Part shown: in pieces, positions 25,904 to 35,975 of the stretch
Layout: each line of letters begins with the position of its first letter
Position numbering within the stretch: position 1 is the first letter of the stretch
Assembly: GCA_902826885.1 (NCBI GenBank)
Contig: CADEGL010000028.1
Location: 1-42,327, forward strand
Direction: 5' to 3'
Length of the DNA stretch: 42,327 nt
Origin: an uncultured Alphaproteobacteria bacterium
GTDB lineage: Bacteria > Pseudomonadota > Alphaproteobacteria > CADEGL01
Program-made: the position numbers and the translations under genes
The notes under the pieces: generated by a model
What the model saw: the letters and a program-made list of their open reading frames with translations, nothing else
Databases searched by the model: none
What the model was told of the DNA's origin: nothing

Positions 25904-27043
25904 TCAGCCGCCCAGCAGCCGGCGGGCGACGATCAGGCGCATGATCTCGTTGGTGCCTTCCAGGATCTGGTGCACGCGCGCATCGCGCAGATAGCGCTCG
26001 ATCGGGAAGTCGCGCAGATAGCCGTAGCCGCCGTGGATTTGCAGCGCCTCGTTGCAGACGGCGAAGCCCGCGTCGGTGGCGAAGCGCTTGGCCATGGCGC
26101 AGTGGAGCGTGGCGTCCGGGTCGCGCGCATCCAGCTTGGACGCCGCGCGGTGGATCAGAAGACGGGCCGCCTCCAGTTCCGTCGCCATGTCGGCCAGCTT
26201 GAACTGGAGCGCCTGGAACTCGGCCAGCTTGCGCCCGAACTGGCTGCGCGTCTTCATGTGCTCGCGCGCCAGGTCGAGGCAGGCCCGCGCCGCGCCCAGA
26301 GAGCAAGCGCCGATATTCAGCCGCCCGCCGTCCAGCCCCATCATCGCGATCTTGAAACCATCGCCTTCCGCGCCCAGCCGGTTCGCGACCGGCACGCGGC
26401 AATCCTCGAAAATCACCGCCGCCGTCGGCTGGCTGTTCCAGCCCAGCTTGGTCTCGCGCTTGCCGAAGGACAGGCCCGGCATGTCTTTCTCGACCACTAG
26501 GGCCGAGATGCCCTTCGCCCCCTCGCCGCCCGTGCGCACCATGCAGAGATAGAGATCGCTGGTGGAACCGCCGGAGATAAACGCCTTGCTGCCGTTGAGC
26601 ACGTAATGATCGCCGTCCCTCGCCGCGCGGGTCTTGAGCGCGGCGGCATCCGATCCCGCGCCGGGTTCGGTCAGGCAATAGCTGGCGAAATGCTCCATGC
26701 GCGTGAGGCGGGGCAGCCAGCGTTGACGCTGCGCCCCGTCGCCGAACGCGTCGATCATCCATGCGGCCATGTTGTGGATCGAGATATAAGCCGCCGTGGA
26801 GGTGCAGCCCGCGGCCAGTTCCTCGAAGATCAGCGCGGCATCGAGGCGCGACAGCGCCGTTCCGCCCACGTCGTCTTTCACATAGATGCCGCCGAAGCCG
26901 AGGGCGGCCGCCCTGCGCAACGCTTCGACCGGGAAAATGGATTTCACATCCCATTCGGCGGCATGGGGCGCCAATTCGGCCGCCGCGAAGTCGCGCGCGG
27001 TGTCGCGGAATGCCTGCTGCTCCTGGCTGAGTTCGAAGTCCAT
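25904..27043 (-). CDS. Isobutyryl-CoA dehydrogenase-type acyl-CoA dehydrogenase
   Basis: A 379-residue FAD acyl-CoA dehydrogenase. It has [58 protein letters not shown], the [23 protein letters not shown] helix and the catalytic E362 in [15 protein letters not shown]. Position ahead of HIBCH and MmsB makes isobutyryl-CoA, from valine, the likely substrate. ATG 27043 is preceded by CAGG; the longer frame reaching 27655 is antisense to hemB and rejected. It is the first gene of the operon. Confidence 0.92.
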   Translation of the reverse strand: MDFELSQEQQAFRDTARDFAAAELAPHAAEWDVKSIFPVEALRRAAALGFGGIYVKDDVGGTALSRLDAALIFEELAAGCTSTAAYISIHNMAAWMIDAFGDGAQRQRWLPRLTRMEHFASYCLTEPGAGSDAAALKTRAARDGDHYVLNGSKAFISGGSTSDLYLCMVRTGGEGAKGISALVVEKDMPGLSFGKRETKLGWNSQPTAAVIFEDCRVPVANRLGAEGDGFKIAMMGLDGGRLNIGACSLGAARACLDLAREHMKTRSQFGRKLAEFQALQFKLADMATELEAARLLIHRAASKLDARDPDATLHCAMAKRFATDAGFAVCNEALQIHGGYGYLRDFPIERYLRDARVHQILEGTNEIMRLIVARRLLGG

Positions 27044-27105
27044 GCCCTGACCTGCGTTCGGGCGCGTAACAGCCGGATTTCCAAGGCTTTCCGCGCGACG
27101 GGGCG

Positions 27106-27133
27106 ATCTTAGGCCCACCCCCCACCCTGTCAA
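27106..27133 (-). promoter_or_regulatory. Probable promoter of the valine-catabolism operon
   Basis: On the minus strand a perfect TTGACA (27128-27133) is followed at 16 bases by TAAGAT (27106-27111), about 60 bases upstream of the dehydrogenase ATG. The region also carries the hemB promoter on the other strand, possibly TAGGAT at 27185-27190, with no good -35. Confidence 0.55.
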
Positions 27134-27187
27134 CGCGCGCCCGCCATGCGAACGGCGCGGGTACACGCGTGAAGAGGTTTCCGCTAG

Positions 27188-28255
<1,068 letters not shown>

Positions 28256-28421
28256 CCGCCCCGGGCCTCCGGGAATGCCCTCTCCCCCTTCCGGCCCCTT
28301 TACAGAATGTTTCTTGGCCTTGATGCCGGAGCTTGTGGCATCTTTGCCTAAGTAAAAGTTCGGGGCTCCGGCACGGGTCGTGCACGGTTGGCGCCGTCGT
28401 GGCTCTCAGGGGGATGGCGCC
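28256..28421. other. Leader region between hemB and the unknown basic protein
   Basis: These 166 bases lack a gene. A 9-bp perfect inverted repeat, TGCCGGAGC (28324-28332) and GCTCCGGCA (28365-28373), encloses 32 bases; it may be an operator or RNA stem for the downstream operon. A 5-bp hairpin follows the hemB stop, too short for a confident terminator. Confidence 0.4.
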
Positions 28422-29258
28422 GTGGACCAGCTTCGCTATCGCGAATTCAAGATTCTGCTCAAACCCGAGCGCTTTTTCGCGCCGGAACGGCTCGAGGAAT
28501 ATTGGAAGATCGTCGGCAAGGTCGCCAAGAAGTGCGGTGTCGGCGTCTCCACCAACAAGGATGCCTTCCACCGCCTGATCCGCGAGGTCTTGTTCTACGA
28601 CACGAAGAGTTTCGATCTTTACAAGAACGCCTTCATCCTGCGGAAGCGGACTTTCTACAGGAACGGCTGGCCGGAAACGAACCACGAGCTGACGGTCAAA
28701 TACCGGCACCCCGAGTTCAAGGAAGCCGCCGCGGTGGACGTGAACCCGCTGATGCCGGGCGAGCGTAAGATCAAGTTCAAGGAAGAGATCCTCACGCTCA
28801 AGAATGAGCTGGGCGGGGCACGCAGCCTCTATTCTCACAATTGCGTGCTTTACACGCCCAACATCGTGCTGACGCAGGGGCTCGCGGATATCGCCAAGAT
28901 TTTTCCCAGCATGCAGAAGATCGGCCTGCTGCCGAAAGCCAAGATCCAGCTGGTCAACCACATGGCGGTCGAAGAGCTACAGGTGAACGCGGGCGTGCTG
29001 GATTTCGGGCACGGCCACGAGGCCAACGCGACCATCGCCATCTGGCGAAACCGCGCGTCCGAGACATCGCTGATCGGCGAGTTCGCCTTCCAGGCGAAGT
29101 TCAAGCGCTACGAGGAAATCCATTCGGGCGCGAAAGAGAAAGCCGAGACATTCCACAAAACCATGCAGACCTATGCGCCGGACTGGGTGCAGCTCGGCAC
29201 CACCAAGACGGCCATGATCTACGGCATGGGCAAGACCCTCGTGCGTGCCCATGAGTGA
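28422..29258 (+). CDS. Unrecognised basic protein, possible CYTH-like fold
   Basis: A 278-residue protein that I do not recognise. It has no signal peptide and no membrane segment. Charged strands such as ILRKRTFYR (72-80), LTVKYRHPEF (90-99), RKIKFKEEI (115-123) and GEFAFQAKFKRYEE (219-232) give a pattern of alternating Lys/Arg and Glu reminiscent of the CYTH triphosphate-tunnel fold, but the usual N-terminal ExExK is only approximate (REFK at 7-10), so this is weak. GTG 28422 is the probable start, with AGGGGGA upstream. Its stop overlaps the first chromate-transporter gene by 8 bases, implying coupling. Confidence 0.75.
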   Translation: MDQLRYREFKILLKPERFFAPERLEEYWKIVGKVAKKCGVGVSTNKDAFHRLIREVLFYDTKSFDLYKNAFILRKRTFYRNGWPETNHELTVKYRHPEFKEAAAVDVNPLMPGERKIKFKEEILTLKNELGGARSLYSHNCVLYTPNIVLTQGLADIAKIFPSMQKIGLLPKAKIQLVNHMAVEELQVNAGVLDFGHGHEANATIAIWRNRASETSLIGEFAFQAKFKRYEEIHSGAKEKAETFHKTMQTYAPDWVQLGTTKTAMIYGMGKTLVRAHE

Positions 29259-29880
29259 GGCGGCGCCCGCGCCCACCGCTCCCGCCGCCCCGGCGGGTCC
29301 GGTCCCGCTGCGCGAGATCTTCCTGACTTTTCTTCTGATCGGCGCGACCAGCTTCGGCGGCGGCGTCGTGGCCTACCTGCGCAACAGCCTGGTCCGGGCA
29401 AAAAAATGGCTCGATGAAGATCAGTTTCTGGAAGCGCTGGAGATTTCCCAGACCCTGCCGGGCCTAAACGCCACGAACATGAGCGTGATCGTGGGCGACC
29501 GGCTGCGCGGCCCTTGGGGCTCCGTCGCCGCCTTCCTCGGCATGACGTTGCCGGGCGCCGCGATGATGACGGCGCTCGGCGTGATGTATGCCCTGCACAA
29601 GGATCACGCGGTCGTCAGCAGCGTGCTGGTCGGCGTCGGCGCCGCGGCCGTCGGACTTCTGGCATCCGTCACCATCCAGGTCGGACGCAAGCAACTGGAG
29701 CATGTTCTGGACCTCAGCATCGTCGCCGCGACCGTCCTGATGATCAGCGTGTTCCACATTTCGATGCCGATCGTTCTGCTGGTCCTGGGACCCATCGCGG
29801 TTTTCATCTATCGCCCGCATCCGAAGCGCATTCACCTGCGCCGCCGGCATCACGGGCATGACATCAAGCCAGCGGATTGA
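29251..29880 (+). CDS. Short chromate-transporter (CHR) family protein, first of a pair
   Basis: A 209-residue membrane protein with one CHR domain. The motif SFGGGVVAYLRN (residues about 36-47) and ISQTLPGLNATNMSVIVGDRLRG (about 66-88) are those of short-chain CHR proteins, which work as pairs to export chromate or possibly other oxyanions. There are about five or six membrane segments and a His/Arg-rich C-terminal tail (RIHLRRRHHGH). ATG 29251 overlaps the unknown gene upstream, and the partner CHR gene begins 5 bases after the stop. Confidence 0.88.
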   Translation: MSEAAPAPTAPAAPAGPVPLREIFLTFLLIGATSFGGGVVAYLRNSLVRAKKWLDEDQFLEALEISQTLPGLNATNMSVIVGDRLRGPWGSVAAFLGMTLPGAAMMTALGVMYALHKDHAVVSSVLVGVGAAAVGLLASVTIQVGRKQLEHVLDLSIVAATVLMISVFHISMPIVLLVLGPIAVFIYRPHPKRIHLRRRHHGHDIKPAD

Positions 29881-29885
29881 GCGCG

Positions 29886-30416
29886 ATGGATTCCTCCCCT
29901 CCGTATCTGTCGATCCTCGGCGTCTTCGCGCTGCTTTCCGTCCTTGCGGTCGGCGGTGGCGCGGCGGTGCTGCCCGAAACCAAGGCGCTGACCGTCACCC
30001 ATTTCCACTGGCTGGCCGACGACGAGTTCCGCGATATCTACGGTCTCGGCCAGCTTTCGCCGGGCCCGAACATGCTGATGGTGATCGCTATCGGCTATTG
30101 GGTCGCGGGCTATCCCGGCGCGGCTCTGGCCTTCTTCGGGTTCTTCCTGCCCTCGTCCTTCATCTGCTTCGGCGCTTCGCGTCTGTGGAACCGGTTCGAG
30201 GGCTCGCAATGGCGCCTGGCCATCCAACGCGGCATGGCACCCATCGTGGTCGGCCTGATGGCCGCGGGTACCGTGTCGGTCGCAAGGGTCGCGATCGAGG
30301 GTTGGATCACGGCCGCGCTCGCGCTCGCCGTCTTCGGAATTCTGCTTGCCCGCAAGATCAACCCCGCCTACCTGGTCGCGGTCGGCGGCGTGGTCGGCTA
30401 CTTCTTCCTGGTGTGA
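29886..30416 (+). CDS. Short chromate-transporter (CHR) family protein, second of a pair
   Basis: A 176-residue membrane protein with one CHR domain, matching the second half of a full ChrA. Key motifs are SVLAVGGGAAVLPETKAL (about 18-35), DIYGLGQLSPGPNMLMV (about 50-66) and the following helices. It ends in TGATG, overlapping the SDR start, so it is translationally linked. The pair lacks the chrB/chrR regulators of resistance operons, so chromate export is inferred only from family. Confidence 0.88.
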   Translation: MDSSPPYLSILGVFALLSVLAVGGGAAVLPETKALTVTHFHWLADDEFRDIYGLGQLSPGPNMLMVIAIGYWVAGYPGAALAFFGFFLPSSFICFGASRLWNRFEGSQWRLAIQRGMAPIVVGLMAAGTVSVARVAIEGWITAALALAVFGILLARKINPAYLVAVGGVVGYFFLV

Positions 30417-31174
30417 TGGATTTTTCCGGCAAGACCGTTCTCGTCACCGGCGGCAGTTCCGGTATCGGAGCCGCGACGGTAAAGGCCTTCACCGCCGCCG
30501 GCGCGCGGGTGCTGTCCACCGGCCGCGACGCAAGGCGCGGCCACGCGGTTTGCGCGGCGACCGACGGCAAGGCCGTGTTCGTGGCAGGCGACCTGGCCGA
30601 TCCGCGCTTTTGCGAAACCCTGGTGCCGGAGGCCGTGAAGAGGCTTGGCCGCCTTGACGTGCTGGTCAACAACGCAGGCGCCCTCTACCGCACGGCGCCG
30701 GTCGACACCTCGGCCGCGCAGTGGCGCGAGATGTTCGCGGTCAACGTGGACGCGCCTTTCATCCTGTCCTCGGCCGCGGTGCGCCAGATGCGCGCGCAAG
30801 GCAACGGCGGGGCCATCGTCAACGTGGCATCGGAATTGGCCGTCGTGGGCGGCAAGGGCATCGGCTCCTACGCCGCGACCAAGGGCGCGGTCGCGCTCCT
30901 CACCCGTTCCATGGCCCTCGACCACGCCGAAGAAGGCATCCGCGTGAACGCCGTATGTCCCGGCGAGATCCATACGCCGATGCTGGAAAACTCGGTGCTC
31001 CAACGTGGCATGACCGTGAAGGACGGCGTGGCCTTCCTGGCGCAGCACGTGCCCATGAAGCGCGTGGCACGGCCCGAGGAAATCGCCGCTACTATCCTGT
31101 TCTTGGCATCGGACGCGGCCAGCTACGTGACCGGCGCGCTTCTCTCCGCCGACGGCGGCTCTACCGCCCGTTAG
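30416..31174 (+). CDS. Short-chain dehydrogenase/reductase (SDR)
   Basis: A 252-residue classical SDR. The NAD(P) motif TGGSSGIG occupies 11-18; NNAG is at 85-88; the catalytic S139 (NVASE), Y152 and K156 (YAATK) are intact; and the C-terminal PGEIHTPM and ADGGST fit the family. Its ATG overlaps the CHR stop (TGATG). The cofactor and substrate are unknown. It ends in a 4-base overlap with the convergent aldolase-like gene. Confidence 0.92.
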   Translation: MDFSGKTVLVTGGSSGIGAATVKAFTAAGARVLSTGRDARRGHAVCAATDGKAVFVAGDLADPRFCETLVPEAVKRLGRLDVLVNNAGALYRTAPVDTSAAQWREMFAVNVDAPFILSSAAVRQMRAQGNGGAIVNVASELAVVGGKGIGSYAATKGAVALLTRSMALDHAEEGIRVNAVCPGEIHTPMLENSVLQRGMTVKDGVAFLAQHVPMKRVARPEEIAATILFLASDAASYVTGALLSADGGSTAR

Positions 31175-31836
31175 CGCCCGACCTTATCGGCGGGCGGCAG
31201 GCCGACGAGATCGACCGTCTTTTCGCCCTTGTCGATGCGCGCGAGCGTTTCCTTTTCCTTCGCGATACGCGCGCGGCAGCGGTCGAGCAGGCCCGGCATC
31301 TGGTCGGGGCGCACCACGACGATGCCGTCGTCATCGCCGATCAGAAGATCGCCCGCGGACACGGCCACGCCGCCGCATTGAATCGGACCATTGATGGCGC
31401 CACCCCACGCCTTGTGCGGGCCCGTCGGCACCACGCCGCGAGAAAAGGCCGGCAAGCCCGAGACGCGAATCTCGGCCGCATCGCGCATGGCGCCGTCGAC
31501 CACCACGGCCGCGAGCCCCGTCTTCTTCGCCGCATAGTGAAGGATGCCGCCCCAGACGGCATTGCCGAGGAAGCCGCCGGCATCGACCGTCAACACGGCC
31601 CCCGGCCATGCGACCGTCAGGGCGTAATGGAGCGCCGCGTTGTCGGCCACCATGCACTGCGCCGTCAGCGCCTGGCCGACGAAGGTCATGCCCGGCGCCA
31701 GCGCCTTGATTCCCGCTACCATGGCGCCCGCCCGGTTCAGTTCGTCGCTAACGACGGCCGCGGGAATAGCCTGCCACGCGGCAATCTCCTGCGCGGACAG
31801 AAGGCGTTGAGGCGGCGGGTTGATCGTCAGCGGCAT
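31171..31836 (-). CDS. RraA-family protein, probable 4-hydroxy-4-methyl-2-oxoglutarate/oxaloacetate-type aldolase
   Basis: A 221-residue RraA-like protein. The Mg-binding core DGAMRDAAEIRVSGLPAFSRGV (about 117-138, with R and D) and IGDDDGIVVVRPD fit the HMG/CHA aldolase and RraA fold. Enzymatic members cleave C4-hydroxylated 2-oxo acids; others inhibit RNase E. The neighbouring oxidase and hydrolase favour a catabolic enzyme. It lies 16 bases after the FAD oxidoreductase gene and converges on the SDR gene. Confidence 0.85.
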   Translation of the reverse strand: MPLTINPPPQRLLSAQEIAAWQAIPAAVVSDELNRAGAMVAGIKALAPGMTFVGQALTAQCMVADNAALHYALTVAWPGAVLTVDAGGFLGNAVWGGILHYAAKKTGLAAVVVDGAMRDAAEIRVSGLPAFSRGVVPTGPHKAWGGAINGPIQCGGVAVSAGDLLIGDDDGIVVVRPDQMPGLLDRCRARIAKEKETLARIDKGEKTVDLVGLPPADKVGR

Positions 31837-31852
31837 GGTTCATCTCCTCGAT

Positions 31853-33037
31853 TCAATAGATGCCGGTTTCCCGCACGGCCTCGCCGGACAGGATACGCTC
31901 CACGCCGAAACGCTTGAGGTCGATCGTGCGGTAACCGCCGTGGACAATCAGCTCGGTGATCGCGCGGCCGGTGGCGGGCGACTGCATCACGCCATGGCCC
32001 GAAAATCCGGTGGCCACGTAGAAATTCTCCAGCCCCGGATACAGCCCGATGATCGCGTTCTGATCGAGCGTGTTGTGGTCGTAATGCCCGGCATAGGCGC
32101 GTTCGACGCGCAGCGCTTCGAAGATCGGCACGCGCTCGGCCAGCGTCGGCCACACGACCTCCTCGAACAGATAATGGTCGGGCTCGAACTCGGTCGTCGC
32201 CGGATCGGCATCTTCTGCCGGAGAAACGCCACAGAGCAGGAACTTGCCTTCCGGGCGCGACCAAACGCCGTTGGGCTCGAAGCGCAGCGGCCCGCCAGGC
32301 ATCGGTTGAGGACAACTCACGACGAAGGCCGAGCGTTTGCGCGGCTCGACCGGCAGCGACACACCCGCCCACTCCGCGACCCGGGCCGCGTCGCGCGCAC
32401 CGGCCGCGTTCAGCACCGCGCCCGCTTCGATGCGGCCATTGGCCTTGGTGTTCACGGCAACGATACGGCCGCCTTTGCGTTCCAAACCGACGGCTTCGTC
32501 GTTGAGATACTCGGTGCCGATCGCACGCGCCTTGCGCTTGTATGCGGCCAGGAGACCGAACGGGTCATACCAACCTTCGTTCTTAAGGCCCAGGAATCCG
32601 CCCGGCACGTCGTCCACGTGCATCCAGGGATAGCGCGCCTTCAGGTCGGCGCGCTCAAGCCAAACGATCTCCGCGCCGTGCTTGATCTGCAACGCATGGT
32701 TCTCGCGCAAGACCGGCATGGCCTCATCGGTGCCGAGAAGCAGATAGCCGTCCTCGCGGAAGCTGATCGACGGCTTCTCGTCATTCACTTCCAGGTGCTC
32801 GCCGACGTTCTTGAGAAATTTCGCGCCGAACAGACCGATCTCGATGTTCTCGGGGGTGGAGAATTGCTGCCGCACGCCGCCCGTGGCACGAGACGTCGAA
32901 CAGAACTCGTAGGTCGGGTCACGCTCGATGACCAGAACCGAGCCCTTGAAGCCCGCTTCGCTCTTCAGGAAATAGGCCGCCGCGCTGCCAATGCAGCCGC
33001 CGCCGACGATGACCACGTCAAAACGCTTGCCCGTCAT
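31853..33037 (-). CDS. FAD-dependent amine/amino-acid oxidoreductase (DAO family)
   Basis: A 394-residue flavoprotein of the D-amino-acid oxidase/sarcosine oxidase/glycine-oxidase superfamily. The FAD-binding motif VVIVGGGCIGSAAAYFL is at 8-24, and the closing ATGFSGHGVMQSPATGRAITELI is typical of the DAO family. A signal peptide is absent. Start ATG 33037 overlaps the alpha/beta hydrolase stop by 4 bases (ATGA). Substrate is unknown, but the operon partners (hydrolase, aldolase) suggest catabolism of an amine or imino acid. Confidence 0.9.
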   Translation of the reverse strand: MTGKRFDVVIVGGGCIGSAAAYFLKSEAGFKGSVLVIERDPTYEFCSTSRATGGVRQQFSTPENIEIGLFGAKFLKNVGEHLEVNDEKPSISFREDGYLLLGTDEAMPVLRENHALQIKHGAEIVWLERADLKARYPWMHVDDVPGGFLGLKNEGWYDPFGLLAAYKRKARAIGTEYLNDEAVGLERKGGRIVAVNTKANGRIEAGAVLNAAGARDAARVAEWAGVSLPVEPRKRSAFVVSCPQPMPGGPLRFEPNGVWSRPEGKFLLCGVSPAEDADPATTEFEPDHYLFEEVVWPTLAERVPIFEALRVERAYAGHYDHNTLDQNAIIGLYPGLENFYVATGFSGHGVMQSPATGRAITELIVHGGYRTIDLKRFGVERILSGEAVRETGIY

Positions 33038-33906
33038 TGTCCGTTCCTTTTCGCGGCGCCCGGTTTCGTGCGCCGAAGCCATTCTGCCACCGTCGCAATC
33101 TGGTCGTCCGCCATCAACGCGGGAGCATGCCCCACGTTGGGCACTTGGAAAATCTCGGTCTTCGGTCCGCGTCCCAGCATGTCACGCGCCGTCTCCGGCA
33201 GCAGAAGATCGGAATCCGCTCCACGCAGGACCATGACAGGGCACTGAACGGCATCCCAGAAGGCCCACAGATCGACGTCGGAAAGCCCGTTGCGAAACGG
33301 CGCGCCAATGACGGGGTCGTAGCGCAGCCGCAGGCTGCCATCGCTGTCCGGCTCGGTGCCGTGCTTCACCACATGCCGCCACTGCGCTTCGGTGAGAACG
33401 CCGAAAGGCTCCATCACCTTGCGGAAATAGGCTTCGGCCTCCGCGGCTTCCGGAAAGCGCGGATCGCGCCCGACATATTCGCCCAGGCGACGCAATCCCG
33501 CGCGCGGGACAAAGGGGCCGATGTCGTTGAGAACCATGCGCCGGATGGGCGTGCCCTTCTTGGCCGCCAGAAGCATGCCGATCAAGCCGCCCATGGACGT
33601 GCCCAGCCAATCGACCTGTTTGGCGCCCGTGCGTGCGATCAGCGCGGTCAGATCGGAGCAGTACTGGACATAATTGTAGAGCGCGGCGTCGTGCAGCCAG
33701 TCGCTGTCGCCGCGCCCGACCACGTCCGGGCAGACGACGCGATAGTCCTCGGCCAGCGCCTTGGCGATGAAGTCGAAATCGCGCGAATTGCGCGTCAGCC
33801 CGTGCACGCAGATCAGCACGTTGGCGTTGTCCGGTTCGCCCCATTCCTTGTAGGCGAGGCGATGAAAACCGTTGGGCCCGATCGCCATCAGGCTGCGTGA
33901 CACCAT
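33034..33906 (-). CDS. Alpha/beta hydrolase
   Basis: A 290-residue alpha/beta hydrolase. The nucleophile S104 lies in LGTSMGG, the acid in GADSDLLLP near residue 230, and the histidine in NVGHAPALM; the HGxT oxyanion segment is ICVHGLTRNSRDF. Start ATG 33906 is chosen; a GTG six bases upstream or an internal ATG is possible. It begins 56 bases from the divergent GNAT gene and overlaps the FAD oxidoreductase by 4 bases, so the three minus-strand genes form one transcript. Confidence 0.88.
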   Translation of the reverse strand: MVSRSLMAIGPNGFHRLAYKEWGEPDNANVLICVHGLTRNSRDFDFIAKALAEDYRVVCPDVVGRGDSDWLHDAALYNYVQYCSDLTALIARTGAKQVDWLGTSMGGLIGMLLAAKKGTPIRRMVLNDIGPFVPRAGLRRLGEYVGRDPRFPEAAEAEAYFRKVMEPFGVLTEAQWRHVVKHGTEPDSDGSLRLRYDPVIGAPFRNGLSDVDLWAFWDAVQCPVMVLRGADSDLLLPETARDMLGRGPKTEIFQVPNVGHAPALMADDQIATVAEWLRRTKPGAAKRNGQ

Positions 33907-33962
33907 GGGCACGGCCAGGATATACCCTCCCCGACTTCGACCGCAGCCTCAAGGACACGTCC

Positions 33963-34424
33963 ATGAAGACGCCGCTCAAAGGCCTCGTCGTCACCACCCC
34001 TGGACCTGAAGACAAGGCCGCGTGGCGCGTGCTGTATAACGGCTACGCCGAGTTTTACAAAGTCCCCATGACGGATCAGATCGCCGGCACGGTTTGGGGC
34101 TGGATTCACGACCCCGACCACGAAGTGAATGCGCTGGTCGCCAAGGATGGCAACGGCCGTCTGGTCGGCCTGGCTCATTACCGCCAGATGGCGCGCCCTC
34201 TGGCCGGCGCCGTCGCTGGCTTTCTGGACGATTTGTTCGTGGCGCCCGACCTACGCGGCAGCGGCGTCGCGGACGCCTTGATCGAACGCTTGACCGAGAT
34301 CGGCCGCGAGAAGAAATGGCAGGTGATCCGCTGGATCACGGCAGAGAACAATTATCGTGGCCGCTCTTTCTACGATCGCTGCGCCACCAAGACCAACTGG
34401 CTCACCTACGAAATCCGGCCCTAA
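33963..34424 (+). CDS. GNAT-family acetyltransferase
   Basis: A 153-residue GCN5-related N-acetyltransferase. The acetyl-CoA-binding loop FVAPDLRGSGVADALIERL (about 96-114) and the closing YDRCA strand fit the fold. The acceptor is unknown. It is the first gene of a plus-strand unit, 5 bases before the acyl-CoA synthetase gene. Confidence 0.88.
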   Translation: MKTPLKGLVVTTPGPEDKAAWRVLYNGYAEFYKVPMTDQIAGTVWGWIHDPDHEVNALVAKDGNGRLVGLAHYRQMARPLAGAVAGFLDDLFVAPDLRGSGVADALIERLTEIGREKKWQVIRWITAENNYRGRSFYDRCATKTNWLTYEIRP

Positions 34425-34429
34425 CGCCC

Positions 34430-35962
34430 ATGAGCACCACCGCGCCAGAACGTTTCGACGGCAATCTCTACGCGCTGTTCCAACGGCATTTTCCGGCCGA
34501 CCGCGCAAAGCCCTTCATCGAGATGGCGGATGGGCGCGTCTATGACTATGCCGCGCTGGAAGCCATCTCGGGGCGCTACGCCCGCTTGCTGCAGGATTTG
34601 GGCGCCGCCCAAGGCGAACGCGTGCTGGTTCAGCTAGAGAAATCGCCCGAGGCCCTGTTCCTCTATCTGGCCGCGTTGCGCGCGGGCGCGATCTACGTGC
34701 CGCTCAACACGGCCTATCGCGCGCACGAGCTGGAGTATTTCATCGGCGACGCCGAACCCAAGGTCGTCGTGTGCGATCCGGCTTCGGCGGACACCATCCG
34801 CAAGCTGGCCAAGGGCGCCGAGGTTTTGACGCTCGACGCGCACGGCAAAGGCACCCTGGCCGAACGCAGCGCGAGGCTGGATGCCGCCGTGGAGCCGGCC
34901 AAGAAAAGCGCCGACGACGTAGCCGCCATCCTCTACACCTCCGGGACCACGGGTCGCTCCAAGGGCGCGATGCTGACCCATTGGAACCTGGCGTCGAACG
35001 CGCTGACTCTGCACGCGCTGTGGGGCTTCCGCCCCGACGACGTGCTGTTGCATGCCTTGCCGATCTTTCACACCCATGGCTTGTTCGTCGCGACCAACTG
35101 CGTGCTGCTGAACGGCACGAAGATGATCTTCTTGCCGAAGTTCGAAGCCGGCACGGTAATCCGCCTGCTGAAGGCCTCGACCGTGCTGATGGGCGTGCCG
35201 ACGTTCTATGTGCGCCTATTGGCCGAAGCGGACTTCGGCGCCGAGCAGTGCAAGACCATGCGCCTGTTCGTCGCCGGTTCGGCGCCGCTTCTCGAAGAGA
35301 CGTTCAAGGAATTCGCGCGCCGCACGGGCCACACGATCCTGGAACGCTACGGCATGACCGAAGCGGGCATGATCACCTCCAACCCGCTGGTCGGCGAGCG
35401 CATCGCGGGCAGCGTGGGACCGGCCTTGCCGGGCGTCGAGGTGCGCGTGGCCGACGATAAGGGCAAGATTCTGCCCCAGGGCGAGGCCGGCGTGCTGGAG
35501 ATCCGTGGCCCCAACGTGTTCAAGGGCTACTGGCGGATGCCCGACAAGACGCGCGAGGAATTCCGCGCCGACGGATTCTTCATCACGGGCGACGTCTCGC
35601 GCGTCGATCCGAACGGCTATGTCGCCATCGTCGGGCGCGCGAAAGACCTGATCATCTCGGGCGGCTTCAACGTCTATCCGAAAGAGATCGAGCTGCAGAT
35701 CGATGCCATCGACGGCGTTGGGGAATCGGCCGTGATCGGCCTGCCCCACCCGGATTTCGGCGAAGGCGTGGCCGCCGTGGCGACGCGCAAGCCCGGCGCC
35801 AAGATCACCGAGGACGCCGTGATCGGCCGCCTCAAGGACGACCTGGCCAACTTCAAGGTGCCCAAGCGCGTCTTCTTCGTCGACGATCTGCCGCGCAACA
35901 CAATGGGCAAAGTCCAGAAGAACGTCCTACGCGAGACCTACAAGGACACGTTCCGGCGATGA
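34430..35962 (+). CDS. matB: Malonyl-CoA synthetase-like acyl-CoA ligase (MatB type)
   Basis: A 510-residue AMP-forming ligase. ATP-binding ILYTSGTTGRSKGAM, the YGMTEAGMITSNPL segment, TGDVSRVDPNGYVAIVGRAKDLI, and the catalytic K in RNTMGKVQKN are present. The TSNPL and GERIAGSVGPALPGVEVRV stretch is typical of malonyl/methylmalonyl-CoA synthetases, so MatB is likely although other dicarboxylates cannot be excluded. No matA or matC is nearby. It is 5 bases after the GNAT gene and 13 before the penicillin-acylase-like gene. Confidence 0.85.
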   Translation: MSTTAPERFDGNLYALFQRHFPADRAKPFIEMADGRVYDYAALEAISGRYARLLQDLGAAQGERVLVQLEKSPEALFLYLAALRAGAIYVPLNTAYRAHELEYFIGDAEPKVVVCDPASADTIRKLAKGAEVLTLDAHGKGTLAERSARLDAAVEPAKKSADDVAAILYTSGTTGRSKGAMLTHWNLASNALTLHALWGFRPDDVLLHALPIFHTHGLFVATNCVLLNGTKMIFLPKFEAGTVIRLLKASTVLMGVPTFYVRLLAEADFGAEQCKTMRLFVAGSAPLLEETFKEFARRTGHTILERYGMTEAGMITSNPLVGERIAGSVGPALPGVEVRVADDKGKILPQGEAGVLEIRGPNVFKGYWRMPDKTREEFRADGFFITGDVSRVDPNGYVAIVGRAKDLIISGGFNVYPKEIELQIDAIDGVGESAVIGLPHPDFGEGVAAVATRKPGAKITEDAVIGRLKDDLANFKVPKRVFFVDDLPRNTMGKVQKNVLRETYKDTFRR

Positions 35963-35975
35963 CGGTCCACGCCGT

